From assembly GCF_026153205.1 (NCBI RefSeq), contig NZ_JAPFBW010000015.1:95348-159347 (forward strand): DNA of 64,000 nt, in the 5' to 3' direction. Shown piece by piece: positions 1 through 8,586 of the stretch. The stretch's first letter is position 1. Every line of letters begins with the position of its first letter. The notes under the pieces are model-generated. The model did no database searches. It was not told the DNA's origin and was given only the letters and a program-made list of their open reading frames with translations. The position numbers and the translations under genes were made by a program. This DNA is from Aquabacterium sp. A7-Y. GTDB lineage: Bacteria > Pseudomonadota > Gammaproteobacteria > Burkholderiales > Burkholderiaceae_C.

Positions 1-2
1 TC

Positions 3-3000
3 GAGCGCAGTGAGGCTTTCCAGCGCTGCATCGCCGACCTCACCGCCGACTTCGCTTTCGAGGCCAGCGTGCGGCCCGACGGGCGCGTCGTCACCGATTC
101 GGTCAGCGCCGGCTTTGTCGAACTGCTTGGCTACACGCTGGAAGAGGGGCTCGCACGCGGCGGTTGGCGCAGCGTGCTGGCGCCCGAGGAGCGCGTCGCG
201 GCGCGCGATGTGATGCGGCGCGCCCGCGCCGGCGAGGACATCGAAGCCGAGATGCGCCATCTCACTCGCAGCGGACGCAGCCTCTGGCTGCACTTCCGCG
301 TCCGGGCGGTCCGCGATGCCGAGGGGCGCGTGTTGCGCTTCTACGGCGCGGCACGCGACGTCACCGGTCGGCGCGAGGCCGAGGGTCGCATCCAGCGCCT
401 CAATCGTGAGCTGGCGCGGCGTGTCGAGGAGCTGCAGGCCTTGTTCGACGCCGCGCCGGTGGCCATCTGGCAGGCCCACGACCCCGGTTGCCTCACCCTC
501 AGTGCCAACCGCCAGGCAGAGGCGCTGACGGGCCGGGGCATGCCCGCGGGCCAGCCGCCGGTCTGGCGCTGCCTGCGCGAGGGCCGGCCGGTCCCGGTCG
601 AGCAGCTGCCGCTGCAACGCGCCGCGCGCGAAGGCCGGCCAGTGCTGGAGGTCGAACTGGAGATCGACGTGCCCGGGCGGGAGCCCGCCATCGTGGTCGG
701 CAATGCCGTGCCGCTGCTGGACAACGACGGTCGCGTGCGCGGTGCGCTGGGCGCCTTCGTCGACATCACCCAGCGCAAGCGGGTCGAGGCGGCCGTGTGG
801 CAGGGCCGCGAACAACTGCGCCTGGTGGCCGACAACGCGCCGGTCGTCATCGCTCACTGCGACCTGGAGGGCCGCTACCGTTTCGTCAATCGCGCCTACG
901 CCGAGCGCTTCGGCCTGAGCCCGGAGGAGGTCGTCGGCCGGCATGCCTCCGAGGTGGTGGGCCGGGCTGCCTGGGACATGATCCATCCCTACCTGCAGCG
1001 CGTGGCCGCCGGCGAGATGGTCAGCTTTGAGGCCGAGATCCCCTACGAGGCACTCGGCCCGCAGCACATGCGCTGCGCCTACGCCCCCGAGCGCGACGGC
1101 CAGGGCCGGGTGGTCGGCATGGTGGGAGCGCTGCTCGACATCAACGATCGCAAGCGCGCCGAGCTGGCCCTGGAGGCAGCCCGCGCCGAGGCCGAGCGCC
1201 GGGCGCTGGAGTCGGAGCAGGCCAAGGCGCTGCTGCAGACCATCTTCGACAACCTGCCGGAGGGCATCGTCTGGGTCGGCGGTGCACCCGACTACCCGGT
1301 GCTGGCGAACAGCCGCTTCGGGCACGAGCTCATCGGCGCCCCGGCGCGGCAGTCCGATACCCACCCGCTGGACGGCTACACCGTGTACACCAGCGACGGC
1401 GACCGGCGCCTGGCGACCGAGGAACTGCCGCTCTACCGTGCGTCCCGGCATGGCGAGACGGTCAACAACGAGGAGCTGCTGGTCGAGCGCGCCGACGGCA
1501 CGCGGGTCTCGGTGCTGGTCGATGCGGCGCCGATCCGCAATGCCCGCGGCGAGATCCTGGGTGCCGTGAACTGCTGGCGCGATATCACCGAGCGCAAGCG
1601 CGCCGAGGCGGCTCAGCGGCGCAGCGCCGAGCGCTTTCGCTCGCTGGTGGTGGCGACCACCGCGATTGTCTGGGTCACCGACGCCCGCGGCGCCTTCGCC
1701 GAACCGCAAGCCTCATGGCAGGCCTACACCGGGCAGGACTGGCCGTCGCACTGCGGCTACGGCTGGATCGATGCGGTGCACCCCGAGGACCGCGAGCGGC
1801 TGCGCGAGTCCTGGGAGAGCGAGCTCTTGCGCGGCGGCTGCTACGAGGTGGAGGCGCGCCTCTGGCATGCCGACAGCGGTGCCTTCCGCCATTCCCAGAG
1901 CCGCGCGGTGCCGGTGCGCGACGCCGACGGCGACATCGTCGAGTGGATCGGCACCTGCCAGGACATCCACGACCGCAGCCAGGCGCTGGAGGCGCTGCGC
2001 CAGAGCGAGGAGCGCTTCCGGCTGATGGTGGAGAGCGCGCGCGACTACGCGATCTTCACGCTCGACGCGGACGGCCGCGTGACCGCCTGGAACGTCGGCG
2101 GGCGCAAGCTGCTGGGCTACGACGAGGCCGACATCCTGGGCCGCCACGTCGAGCTGCTCTACCTGCCCGAGGACATCCGCGACGGTGTGGTCGCGCGCGA
2201 GCTCGAGACCGCCCGCCGCGAGGGCCAGGCGGAGGACGAACGCTGGCACCTGCGCAAGGACGGCAGCCGCTTCTGGGCCAGCGGCCTGGTGATGCGGCTG
2301 AGCGCCGGCGGCGAGCGGCGCGGCTTCCTGAAGATCATGCGCGACGTCACCGAGGCGATGCGCTCGCGCGAAACCCTGGAACGCCAGGCCCTGGCGCTGC
2401 GCGAGGCCGACCACCGCAAGGACGAGTTCCTTGCCACGCTCGCGCACGAGCTGCGCAACCCGCTCGCGCCGCTGCGCAACGGCCTGGAGATCCTGCGCCT
2501 GGCCGCTTCCGACCCGCAGGCGCAGGAGCGCGCCCGCATCGTGATGGAACGCCAGCTGGCCCAGATGGTGAGGCTGATCGACGATCTGCTGGATGTCAGC
2601 CGCATCAGCCGCGGCAAGATCAAGCTGCGCATCGCCCGCGTCGAGCTGGCCGCGGTGGTGCGCGACGCCGTGGAAACCAGCCGTCCGCTGATCGAGGCGG
2701 CCGGCCACACGCTGAACATCGAGCTGAGAGAGGAGCCGCTGTTCGTCGATGCCGACCTGACCCGGCTCGCGCAGGTCTTCTCCAACCTGCTCAACAACGC
2801 CGCCAAGTACACCGAGCCGGGCGGCACGATCGCGCTGCGTGTCGAGCGCCGCGGGGAGGAGGCGCGCGTGAGCGTGAGCGACAACGGCGTGGGCATCGCC
2901 GCGCCCATGCTGCCGCGGCTGTTCGAGATGTTCTCGCAGGGCGACCGCTCGATCGAGCGCTCCCAGGGCGGGCTGGGCATCGGCCTGGCGCTCGTCAAGC

Positions 3001-3500
3001 GCCTGGTCGAGATGCACGGCGGGCAGGTCGCCGCCGCCAGTGCCGGGCTGGGCCACGGCAGCGAGTTCAGCGTGCAGCTGCCGCTGGCACGCTCGCATGT
3101 CGTCGAGCCGGTGCTGCCGGCCGCGCCGGCGGCGGCGGTGGAAACGTCGGGCCGGCGCATGCTGGTGGTGGACGACAACAAGGATGCCGCTCTCAGCCTC
3201 GCGGTGATGCTGCAGATCATGGGCAACGACGCGAGAGTGGCGCACGACGGCCTGGAAGCGCTGGGCGTGGCGGCCAGCTTCCAGCCCGAGATCATCCTGC
3301 TCGACATCGGCATGCCGCGCCTCAACGGCTACGAGACGGCCCGCCTGATGCGCGAGCAGCCCTGGGGCCGCCATGCGCTGCTGGTGGCGCTGACCGGCTG
3401 GGGGCAGGACGAGGACCGGCGCCGCTCCCGCGAAGCGGGCTTCGACCACCATCTGGTCAAGCCCGTCGAGCCCAAGGCCTTGGAGCGCCTGCTCGCCTGA
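3..3500 (+). CDS. Multi-PAS hybrid sensor histidine kinase (5' partial)
   Basis: Membrane or cytosolic signalling kinase that would autophosphorylate on His and pass phosphate to its own receiver domain. The frame is open to the left edge, so the true start lies outside the window; the GTG at 69 is not needed as a start. Six PAS/PAC-like repeats can be read (about 3-400, 430-800, 810-1180, 1220-1610, 1625-1990, 2005-2370), several closing with the PAC-type D-I-T-x-R-K pattern. Then comes HisKA with AHELRNPL (His codon at 2445), HATPase_c with NLLNNAAKY, DNGVGI and GGLGIGLALV, and a receiver domain from about 3160 with LLDIGMP (Asp codon at 3303) and a late KP lysine. No transmembrane segment is seen in the visible part. 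The signal is unknown. Confidence 0.93.
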   Translation, partial: ERSEAFQRCIADLTADFAFEASVRPDGRVVTDSVSAGFVELLGYTLEEGLARGGWRSVLAPEERVAARDVMRRARAGEDIEAEMRHLTRSGRSLWLHFRVRAVRDAEGRVLRFYGAARDVTGRREAEGRIQRLNRELARRVEELQALFDAAPVAIWQAHDPGCLTLSANRQAEALTGRGMPAGQPPVWRCLREGRPVPVEQLPLQRAAREGRPVLEVELEIDVPGREPAIVVGNAVPLLDNDGRVRGALGAFVDITQRKRVEAAVWQGREQLRLVADNAPVVIAHCDLEGRYRFVNRAYAERFGLSPEEVVGRHASEVVGRAAWDMIHPYLQRVAAGEMVSFEAEIPYEALGPQHMRCAYAPERDGQGRVVGMVGALLDINDRKRAELALEAARAEAERRALESEQAKALLQTIFDNLPEGIVWVGGAPDYPVLANSRFGHELIGAPARQSDTHPLDGYTVYTSDGDRRLATEELPLYRASRHGETVNNEELLVERADGTRVSVLVDAAPIRNARGEILGAVNCWRDITERKRAEAAQRRSAERFRSLVVATTAIVWVTDARGAFAEPQASWQAYTGQDWPSHCGYGWIDAVHPEDRERLRESWESELLRGGCYEVEARLWHADSGAFRHSQSRAVPVRDADGDIVEWIGTCQDIHDRSQALEALRQSEERFRLMVESARDYAIFTLDADGRVTAWNVGGRKLLGYDEADILGRHVELLYLPEDIRDGVVARELETARREGQAEDERWHLRKDGSRFWASGLVMRLSAGGERRGFLKIMRDVTEAMRSRETLERQALALREADHRKDEFLATLAHELRNPLAPLRNGLEILRLAASDPQAQERARIVMERQLAQMVRLIDDLLDVSRISRGKIKLRIARVELAAVVRDAVETSRPLIEAAGHTLNIELREEPLFVDADLTRLAQVFSNLLNNAAKYTEPGGTIALRVERRGEEARVSVSDNGVGIAAPMLPRLFEMFSQGDRSIERSQGGLGIGLALVKRLVEMHGGQVAAASAGLGHGSEFSVQLPLARSHVVEPVLPAAPAAAVETSGRRMLVVDDNKDAALSLAVMLQIMGNDARVAHDGLEALGVAASFQPEIILLDIGMPRLNGYETARLMREQPWGRHALLVALTGWGQDEDRRRSREAGFDHHLVKPVEPKALERLLA

Positions 3501-3576
3501 GCCGGCGCGCCGCCCCACAATAGCCGCCGACGAGGCCGGCGCCGTTGCCGGCCGACCCGCCCGCCGGGAGACTCGA

Positions 3577-4251
3577 TTGAAGAACCGCCTCCGCAAACTC
3601 TTGCGTACCTTCCTCACCGGGCTGGTGGCTGTGCTGCCGCTGGCCGTCACGATGATCATGCTGGCCTGGGTGGTGCAGCTGCTCTACGGACTGATCGGCC
3701 CCCAGAGCCTGGTCGGCCGCGTGCTGGTGCTGCTCGGCGTGGGGCTGGTCGGCTCGGGCGCGATCGCCTACCTGCTCGGCATCGCGATCGTGCTGCTGGG
3801 GGTCTTCGGTCTCGGCCTGCTGGTGGAGGCCGGCGTGCAGAAGGGCCTGCGCCGCGCGCTCGAGGCCGCCGTGCTGCGCATCCCCGTGGTGCGCACGATC
3901 TACGACGTGATCAAGCGCCTGATGGCCCTGTTGACCGAGCGCAACAAGGACGGCGGCCTGGGCTCGATGAGCCCGGTCTGGTGCCACTTCGGAGGGCGCG
4001 GCGGTGCCGCCGTGCTGGCCCTGCTCTCGACACCCCAGCCGGTGCTGCTGGGCGACCGGTCCTATCTCGCGGTGCTGGTGCCGACCGCGCCGGTGCCGGT
4101 GGGCGGCGGCCTGATCTTCGTGCCGGCCGAGTGGGTCGAGCCGGCCGACCTCGGCGTGGAGGGCGTGACCAGCATCTACGTGTCGATGGGGGTGTCCTGT
4201 CCCCAATACATGCCTGCGGCACCGCGCAGCACGGGTACATCGCTTGCTTGA
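3577..4251 (+). CDS. DUF502 family membrane protein
   Basis: Inner-membrane protein of unknown function. The 224-residue product has a basic start followed by two long hydrophobic stretches (about residues 8-35 and 45-85), then a soluble domain with the LRIPVVRTIYDVIK segment and a C-terminal IYVSMGV block, all typical of DUF502. The start is a TTG at 3577 preceded by GGGAG at good spacing; no better ATG is available. It lies 76 bp after the kinase. The last residues (after SMGVSCPQ) diverge from what I would expect of the family, but the length is normal. Confidence 0.85.
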   Translation: MKNRLRKLLRTFLTGLVAVLPLAVTMIMLAWVVQLLYGLIGPQSLVGRVLVLLGVGLVGSGAIAYLLGIAIVLLGVFGLGLLVEAGVQKGLRRALEAAVLRIPVVRTIYDVIKRLMALLTERNKDGGLGSMSPVWCHFGGRGGAAVLALLSTPQPVLLGDRSYLAVLVPTAPVPVGGGLIFVPAEWVEPADLGVEGVTSIYVSMGVSCPQYMPAAPRSTGTSLA

Positions 4252-4285
4252 ACCTGAAGGTGTGTGCCGAGCACAAGGAGTAGCC

Positions 4286-4345
4286 ATGCCCCCGAACCGC
4301 CACGGACCCGACCTCGGCCGAAACCCTCCCGGAGCTGGCCGATGA
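4286..4345 (+). CDS. Possible 19-residue leader peptide
   Basis: Short open frame with a strong AAGGAG six bases before its ATG. It encodes a Pro/Arg-rich 19-residue peptide and its TGA overlaps the ATG of the next gene in an ATGA arrangement (4342-4345). The arrangement suggests translational coupling. It could also be a chance reading frame, since the peptide has no recognisable family. Confidence 0.3.
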   Translation: MPPNRHGPDLGRNPPGAGR

Positions 4346-4677
4346 ACTCGCCGCTGGTCCTGGGTACCCTGCATCTGCCGCGCCATCGCCGGGTCCAATT
4401 CGAATTGCGCGACGGCCGCTGGCTCACTGACGACCCGGCGCAGGCGCTGCGCTGGCACGACGGCCCCTTCAGCGTCAGCAGCGAAGGCACGGCCTTGCGC
4501 ATCGCCAACGACATGGACCCGGCGCTGATGCTGCACCGGCTCGATCCGGCCGTGGTGCAGCGCGGCGAGCGCGGCCCTGGGGTGCTGCTGGAGGCCAACG
4601 ACACGAACGAGGCGCGCTGCGAACTGGAGTGGGAGGTCACCGAGGTGGTGTCCGCCGGCGGGCGCGATGGCCGCTGA
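4342..4677 (+). CDS. Hypothetical protein, 111 aa
   Basis: Not recognised as a named family. The start at 4342 (MNSPLVLGTLHLPRH) is chosen over an upstream in-frame start at 4264, because the upstream 26 residues are low-complexity and the short leader frame at 4286 ends on this ATG. The product is soluble, beta-rich in appearance and acidic toward the C-terminus, without signal peptide or membrane segment. It ends 24 bp before a convergent small gene. Confidence 0.55.
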   Translation: MNSPLVLGTLHLPRHRRVQFELRDGRWLTDDPAQALRWHDGPFSVSSEGTALRIANDMDPALMLHRLDPAVVQRGERGPGVLLEANDTNEARCELEWEVTEVVSAGGRDGR

Positions 4678-4701
4678 GGGCGATCTGCGGCGGCGCCGCC
4701 C

Positions 4702-4944
4702 TCACCAGTCGGCCAGTCGCCAGCAGCGCGCGCTGGACGGGTCGATGCGCAGGCCCAGGCCGGGATGGCAGGTCAGCGGTTCCGGAGCCGGGCAGGGCGC
4801 GCCGACACGGATCAGGTCGTCGACCGCCATGTCGTTGTGCTCCAGCTCGGCCAGGTAGTCGTGGCGCGGACCGAACAGCAGGGCGCGCGGCGCGTCCTTG
4901 GGTCCGACCAGAAGCAGGTATTTGCCGCTGTTGGTTCTTTTCAT
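4702..4944 (-). CDS. Hypothetical small protein, 80 aa
   Basis: Small minus-strand gene downstream of the LysR gene. ATG at 4944 (MKRTNSGKYLLLVGPKD) is preferred over an in-frame TTG four codons earlier. No clear ribosome site is visible. The product is a compact soluble protein with a GPKDAPRALLFGPR segment and two cysteines; I do not recognise the family. Coding is supported only by codon pattern and position between genes. Confidence 0.45.
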   Translation of the reverse strand: MKRTNSGKYLLLVGPKDAPRALLFGPRHDYLAELEHNDMAVDDLIRVGAPCPAPEPLTCHPGLGLRIDPSSARCWRLADW

Positions 4945-5040
4945 GGAAACGATCAACAGTTGTTCTTGTCGGGCAGGATGCTAGAGATGCATGACAAGGC
5001 TGCGAATCCCCGTCTGTCCGACGCCGCCGTCGGCGTTGTC

Positions 5041-5970
5041 CTACATGGCGGCCACCGTCGGCGTCGCGAAGACCTCTGCCAGGAAGTCCATGAAGGCGCG
5101 CGTGCGGCTCGGCACGAACTTGCGCGAGGGCATCGCTGCGTAAAGCGTGAAAGTCGGCGTGCGCCATTGCGGCAGCACCTGCACGAGGGTGCCGTCGGTC
5201 AGCGCATCCTCGACCATCACCGAAGGCAGCCCGACCAGCGCCAGCCCGGCCACCGCCGAGGCATAGAGGGTGTCGGGGTGGGCGCTGCTGAAGGCGGCGC
5301 TGCTGTGCACGGCCAGGCTTTCGGCGTGGGCCGACAGCTGCCACTGCGCGGTGCCGCCGCTGTCGCCGTCGGGCGAGGCGAGCAGGCATTCGTGCTGCGC
5401 CAGCTCGGCCGGATGGGTCGGCATGCCGTGGCGCGCGAGGTAGGCCGGGCTGGCGCACAGTGCGCCGGCGCCACGCGATAGCGAGCGCACCACGGCCGCG
5501 CTGTCGAGTCCGGAGGGCGGGGCGCTGCCGCCGACCAGCAGGGCCGCGTCCCAGCCGACGTCGGTGACCGCAACGCCCGCGGTGCCGGCCACGTTGAAGC
5601 TCAGCCTCAGCCCGGGAAACTGCCGCTGCAGTCCGGGCAGGTGGCGGGTCAACTGGCGCGCCACGCTGGCGGCGGGTACCTTGATCCGCAACGGCCCCTG
5701 CGGCTGCCGCACCGCCGCATCGACCTGGGCCTCGGCCTCCTCCAGCTGGTGCAGGATGGAGCGCACCCGCTCCAGGTAGCCCTGGCCCGTGGGAGTCAGG
5801 GCCAGGCGGCGGGTGGAGCGGTGGATCAGGCGCACCTTCAAGTGGTTTTCCAGGTCGGCGACCAGGCGGGTCACCGCCGCGGCAGACACATCCATCGCAC
5901 GTGCTGCAGCGGCAAAGCCGCCTTCGTCGATCACCTTGGCAAACGCTCGCATCGAGTTCAGACGATCCAT
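5041..5970 (-). CDS. LysR family transcriptional regulator
   Basis: DNA-binding regulator of 309 residues, the normal length for LysR proteins. The N-terminal helix-turn-helix covers about residues 1-60 (FAAAARAMDVSAAAVTRLVA, then LIHRSTRRLALTPTG), followed by a substrate-binding-like effector domain to the C-terminus. The ATG at 5970 has AGGAG seven bases upstream. It is 79 bp downstream of the esterase gene on the same strand, so the two may share a transcript, but LysR regulators usually control a divergent gene and none is divergent here. The target and ligand cannot be told from sequence. Confidence 0.92.
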   Translation of the reverse strand: MDRLNSMRAFAKVIDEGGFAAAARAMDVSAAAVTRLVADLENHLKVRLIHRSTRRLALTPTGQGYLERVRSILHQLEEAEAQVDAAVRQPQGPLRIKVPAASVARQLTRHLPGLQRQFPGLRLSFNVAGTAGVAVTDVGWDAALLVGGSAPPSGLDSAAVVRSLSRGAGALCASPAYLARHGMPTHPAELAQHECLLASPDGDSGGTAQWQLSAHAESLAVHSSAAFSSAHPDTLYASAVAGLALVGLPSVMVEDALTDGTLVQVLPQWRTPTFTLYAAMPSRKFVPSRTRAFMDFLAEVFATPTVAAM

Positions 5971-6049
5971 CTCGGGCTCCTGTGGCGGGGCACGCCGACA
6001 AGGCCGACGCGCCGATGCGGGCCGATTCTGTCGAGGCTTCTTTAAGGAC

Positions 6050-7201
6050 TTATTGGGGCCGCTGCAAACGCTTCGGCGACGGGTCCGGCTGCGCTCCTTT
6101 CTGCGGCGGGGTGGCCTCGACGCAGCGGACTGTCCGCCGGCCGATGAGGCGCTCCACCATGGCCCGGATTGCCGCTATCTGGGGACCGGCCTTGCGAGCA
6201 TGGAGGGGGCCGGTGTAGCCCCACCAGTCCCAGCAGGCCTTGGGGGCGTCGGCGCCGGTCTGCGGGTACAGCACGACGATGCGGTTGGTCTCGGCCCAGC
6301 GGTTGTAGCCGGTCTCGCGCACGTACTGCTCTCCGACCACTGCCAGGTTTTGTCCGCAGCCGTGGAACACCACGTGCAGCCGGCAGCCCGAAGCCGCCGC
6401 CCCGCAACCCGGCGGCACGAACAGCCGGCCGCTGGGGCCCAGGGCGGCGTCCCGGGCAAACGGCTGTTGGTCGAAGCTGCGCAACTCGCCCGTCAGCGGA
6501 CCGTCGCGGGGCGGCGCCAGCGGGCCGTAGAGGTGCTGCAGCAATTCGCCGGCGAGATCGAAGCCGCAGTTCTTGATGTAGGGGCGGCCCCGCGCGCCGC
6601 AGGCACCGCCGTAGCGGTCGGTGACCATCGCATGCTCGGCGGCGACGTTGTTGCGGAAACGGATCTGGCTGGGTGGCACGAAATGACGCAGAAAACGTTC
6701 CAGTGCCTCGGTCACCGGCGTGGGCACCACGCTGTCGCGCTGTCCGGAAAACAGGTAGATGCGTGCGCGGGCCAGGCAGGCTGGCGGATCGATGCTGCCC
6801 GAGGCGGCCCAGGCGCGGGTGGTCTGCACCAGCCGGTCGAGCGGGATGGCGCCGCCGCGGTGCAGGCAGCGAAGATTGGCCAGCTCGCCCGAGCCTTCGG
6901 CGCAGGCGTAAGGGCCGGCGGCAATCGCTGCAGCGCCGGCCACCAGCGAGGAGTGGGCGACCTGCATCTGCACTGCCATGTAGCCGCCGGAGGACAGGCC
7001 CGACACCGTCACCGCCGCGGGGTCGATGCCCAGCATCGGCAGGGCGGGCGCTGTCGCTGCCGATGCCGCTGCCGCTGCCGTGCTGGCGAGCAGGGCGGCG
7101 ACAGCGCCGGCCGCCCGACGCCGCGGCCCCGCTCGGCGCGGCCGAAGCGGCGGCACCTGAGACTTGCCAGGATTTTCAAAGCCTGGGAGCGGGTACATCA
7201 T
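6050..7201 (-). CDS. Secreted PHA-depolymerase-like esterase
   Basis: Alpha/beta hydrolase resembling the short-chain polyhydroxyalkanoate depolymerases with extracellular type 2 catalytic domain. The 383-residue product has an Arg-rich segment followed by a long Ala-rich hydrophobic stretch (about residues 25-50) that reads as a signal peptide. The lipase box is GLSSGGYMA, SGQRDSVV probably carries the catalytic Asp, and VVFHGCGQN the oxyanion region; a NRWAETNRIVVLYPQT segment is typical of this family. A GGAG lies just ahead of the ATGATG start. Substrate could be PHB or another short-chain ester. A small gene of unknown role is divergent. Confidence 0.85.
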   Translation of the reverse strand: MMYPLPGFENPGKSQVPPLRPRRAGPRRRAAGAVAALLASTAAAAASAATAPALPMLGIDPAAVTVSGLSSGGYMAVQMQVAHSSLVAGAAAIAAGPYACAEGSGELANLRCLHRGGAIPLDRLVQTTRAWAASGSIDPPACLARARIYLFSGQRDSVVPTPVTEALERFLRHFVPPSQIRFRNNVAAEHAMVTDRYGGACGARGRPYIKNCGFDLAGELLQHLYGPLAPPRDGPLTGELRSFDQQPFARDAALGPSGRLFVPPGCGAAASGCRLHVVFHGCGQNLAVVGEQYVRETGYNRWAETNRIVVLYPQTGADAPKACWDWWGYTGPLHARKAGPQIAAIRAMVERLIGRRTVRCVEATPPQKGAQPDPSPKRLQRPQ

Positions 7202-7220
7202 CTGCTCCGGTCCTTCCTGA

Positions 7221-7239
7221 GGACGCGTGGAACGCGTCC
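7221..7239. promoter_or_regulatory. Perfect inverted repeat between divergent genes
   Basis: GGACGCGT and ACGCGTCC form an 8-bp perfect inverted repeat with a 3-base centre, in the 94-bp region between the esterase start (7201) and the divergent small gene (7296). Position suggests an operator; a hairpin in the esterase leader is the alternative. Confidence 0.35.
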
Positions 7240-7295
7240 GCGTGCACGCCCCGGCAGATGCTCACCGCAACGTCCCCTAGCTTTGCAAGACGTCG

Positions 7296-7517
7296 ATGAA
7301 CCCCATTCAAACCGAAACCCTAGACATCCTCCAGCAAGTCTGGCGCCAATCCCTGCTTGCGCTCGCAGCGGCTTCCAAAGCGAACATGCCGATCTTTGCG
7401 TCGGCGCTGGAAGCCGCGTCGCACAACGAGTCGCTCAACCCGGTGGCACGGGCCATGCTGGCGGAGCTGGCGGAAAGCGCTGGCGTGGTCGCGCCGTTTT
7501 CGGCAACCAAGCAGTAA
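7296..7517 (+). CDS. Small helical protein, 73 aa, unknown
   Basis: Small soluble protein predicted from composition to be mostly helical (Ala/Leu/Gln-rich). It is divergent from the PHA-depolymerase-like gene and ends at a hairpin shared with ybhN. The start ATG at 7296 has no strong ribosome site. Pattern is faintly phasin-like in helix content, but it is too short and lacks any phasin signature I can name, so no function is assigned. Confidence 0.55.
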   Translation: MNPIQTETLDILQQVWRQSLLALAAASKANMPIFASALEAASHNESLNPVARAMLAELAESAGVVAPFSATKQ

Positions 7518-7532
7518 GAAGTGCCGGCCGCC

Positions 7533-7557
7533 ACCGCCCGCCGCTGCCGCGGGCGGT
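7533..7557. terminator. Hairpin between convergent genes
   Basis: ACCGCCCG and CGGGCGGT form an 8-bp stem with a 9-base loop, lying directly between the stop of the small gene (7517) and the stop of the ybhN homologue (7558). It can serve both strands, although neither side carries a strong T tract. Confidence 0.5.
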
Positions 7558-8586
7558 TCAGTCCTGCCCGGCCGCCGCCTGGAGGCGCCGGGCGCGCGCC
7601 TCCAGGCGCGCATACAAGAGCCCGGCGAGCGCCAGCGGCGCCAGGTAGTAGAGGGCCCGGTAGGCGACCAGCGCGCCCAGCAGCTGCCCTTGCGACAGCT
7701 GAGACCCGAGCAGGGCGACGAACACCGCCTCGAGCACCCCGAGCCCCGCCGGGACATGGGTCAACACACCGGCCACCGCGCCCACCAGCAGCACCGCCAC
7801 CACCACGCCATACGCCAACTGCTGTTGCAGCAAGACATACACGACGGCCGTGATCGTCAACCAGTTGGCGCCTGACAGCAGCACCTGCAGCACGCCGACG
7901 CGCCAGCTCGGCAGGTTCAGCTCATGGCCGCGCACCATCCAGCTGCGCCGCCGCGAGAACGCGCAAGCGGCCAGGTAGCTCGCCACAGCGACGAGCAGCA
8001 CGATGCCGAGCAGCTGCAGCGTCTCCGAGCTGATCTTCCAGTTTCCCGGTACCTCGATCCCGCCCAGCGCGAAGACGACCCCCGCAAGCGCGCAGTAGCC
8101 CAGCCAGTTGGTCAGCACGCTCAGCCCCAGCACCTGGCCGATCGCGGCCTTGTCCAGGCCGAGGCGCGAGTACAGGCGGAAGCGGAAGGCCACCCCGCCG
8201 ACCAGCGCACCCAGGTTGAGGTTGAAGGCGTAGCTGATGAAGGCCACGCCCAGCACAGTGGGCGTGGACAGCCGGTGGCCGGTGTAGGCGCGCCCGAACA
8301 GGTCGAAGCTGCTATAGATCAGGTAGCTGAGCAGGGCCAGGCCGCCGGCGAGCGCCAGCGTGCCGGCCGGGTAGCCGCGCAGGGTCTGCCACACCTGGCC
8401 CCAGTCCACCGAGCGCGCGTGCGAAACCAGCAGCCCCAGCACCGCGGCGAAGAAGGCCCAGGTGAGCCACTTGCGCGCGACCGCCCACTTGCCGCCGCCG
8501 CCCCCGCCGCCGTCCGTCTCGCCGGCATCGCGGTGCGCCGCCGGGCCGCGCGGCACCGGCATCGGCTTGATCTGGGTGGTATTCAT
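7558..8586 (-). CDS. ybhN: UPF0104/lysylphosphatidylglycerol synthase-like membrane protein (YbhN-like)
   Basis: Polytopic inner-membrane protein of 342 residues. After a Gly-rich cytosolic N-terminus (a run of eight glycines around residue 30) there are about eight hydrophobic segments, with the FNLNLGALVGGVAFRFRLYS and HVPAGLGVLEAVFV blocks typical of UPF0104 and the membrane part of MprF. No lysyltransferase domain is present. Its ATG overlaps the clsB stop as ATGA, so the two are translationally coupled. The order ybhP-clsB-ybhN matches the Escherichia coli operon, which supports a role in envelope lipid handling, though YbhN itself has no settled function. Confidence 0.85.
   Translation of the reverse strand: MNTTQIKPMPVPRGPAAHRDAGETDGGGGGGGKWAVARKWLTWAFFAAVLGLLVSHARSVDWGQVWQTLRGYPAGTLALAGGLALLSYLIYSSFDLFGRAYTGHRLSTPTVLGVAFISYAFNLNLGALVGGVAFRFRLYSRLGLDKAAIGQVLGLSVLTNWLGYCALAGVVFALGGIEVPGNWKISSETLQLLGIVLLVAVASYLAACAFSRRRSWMVRGHELNLPSWRVGVLQVLLSGANWLTITAVVYVLLQQQLAYGVVVAVLLVGAVAGVLTHVPAGLGVLEAVFVALLGSQLSQGQLLGALVAYRALYYLAPLALAGLLYARLEARARRLQAAAGQD

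Noticed and set aside
1713..3659. 648-codon antisense frame over the hybrid kinase
   Set aside because: Gln/Ala/Arg-rich shadow typical of high GC; no family features.
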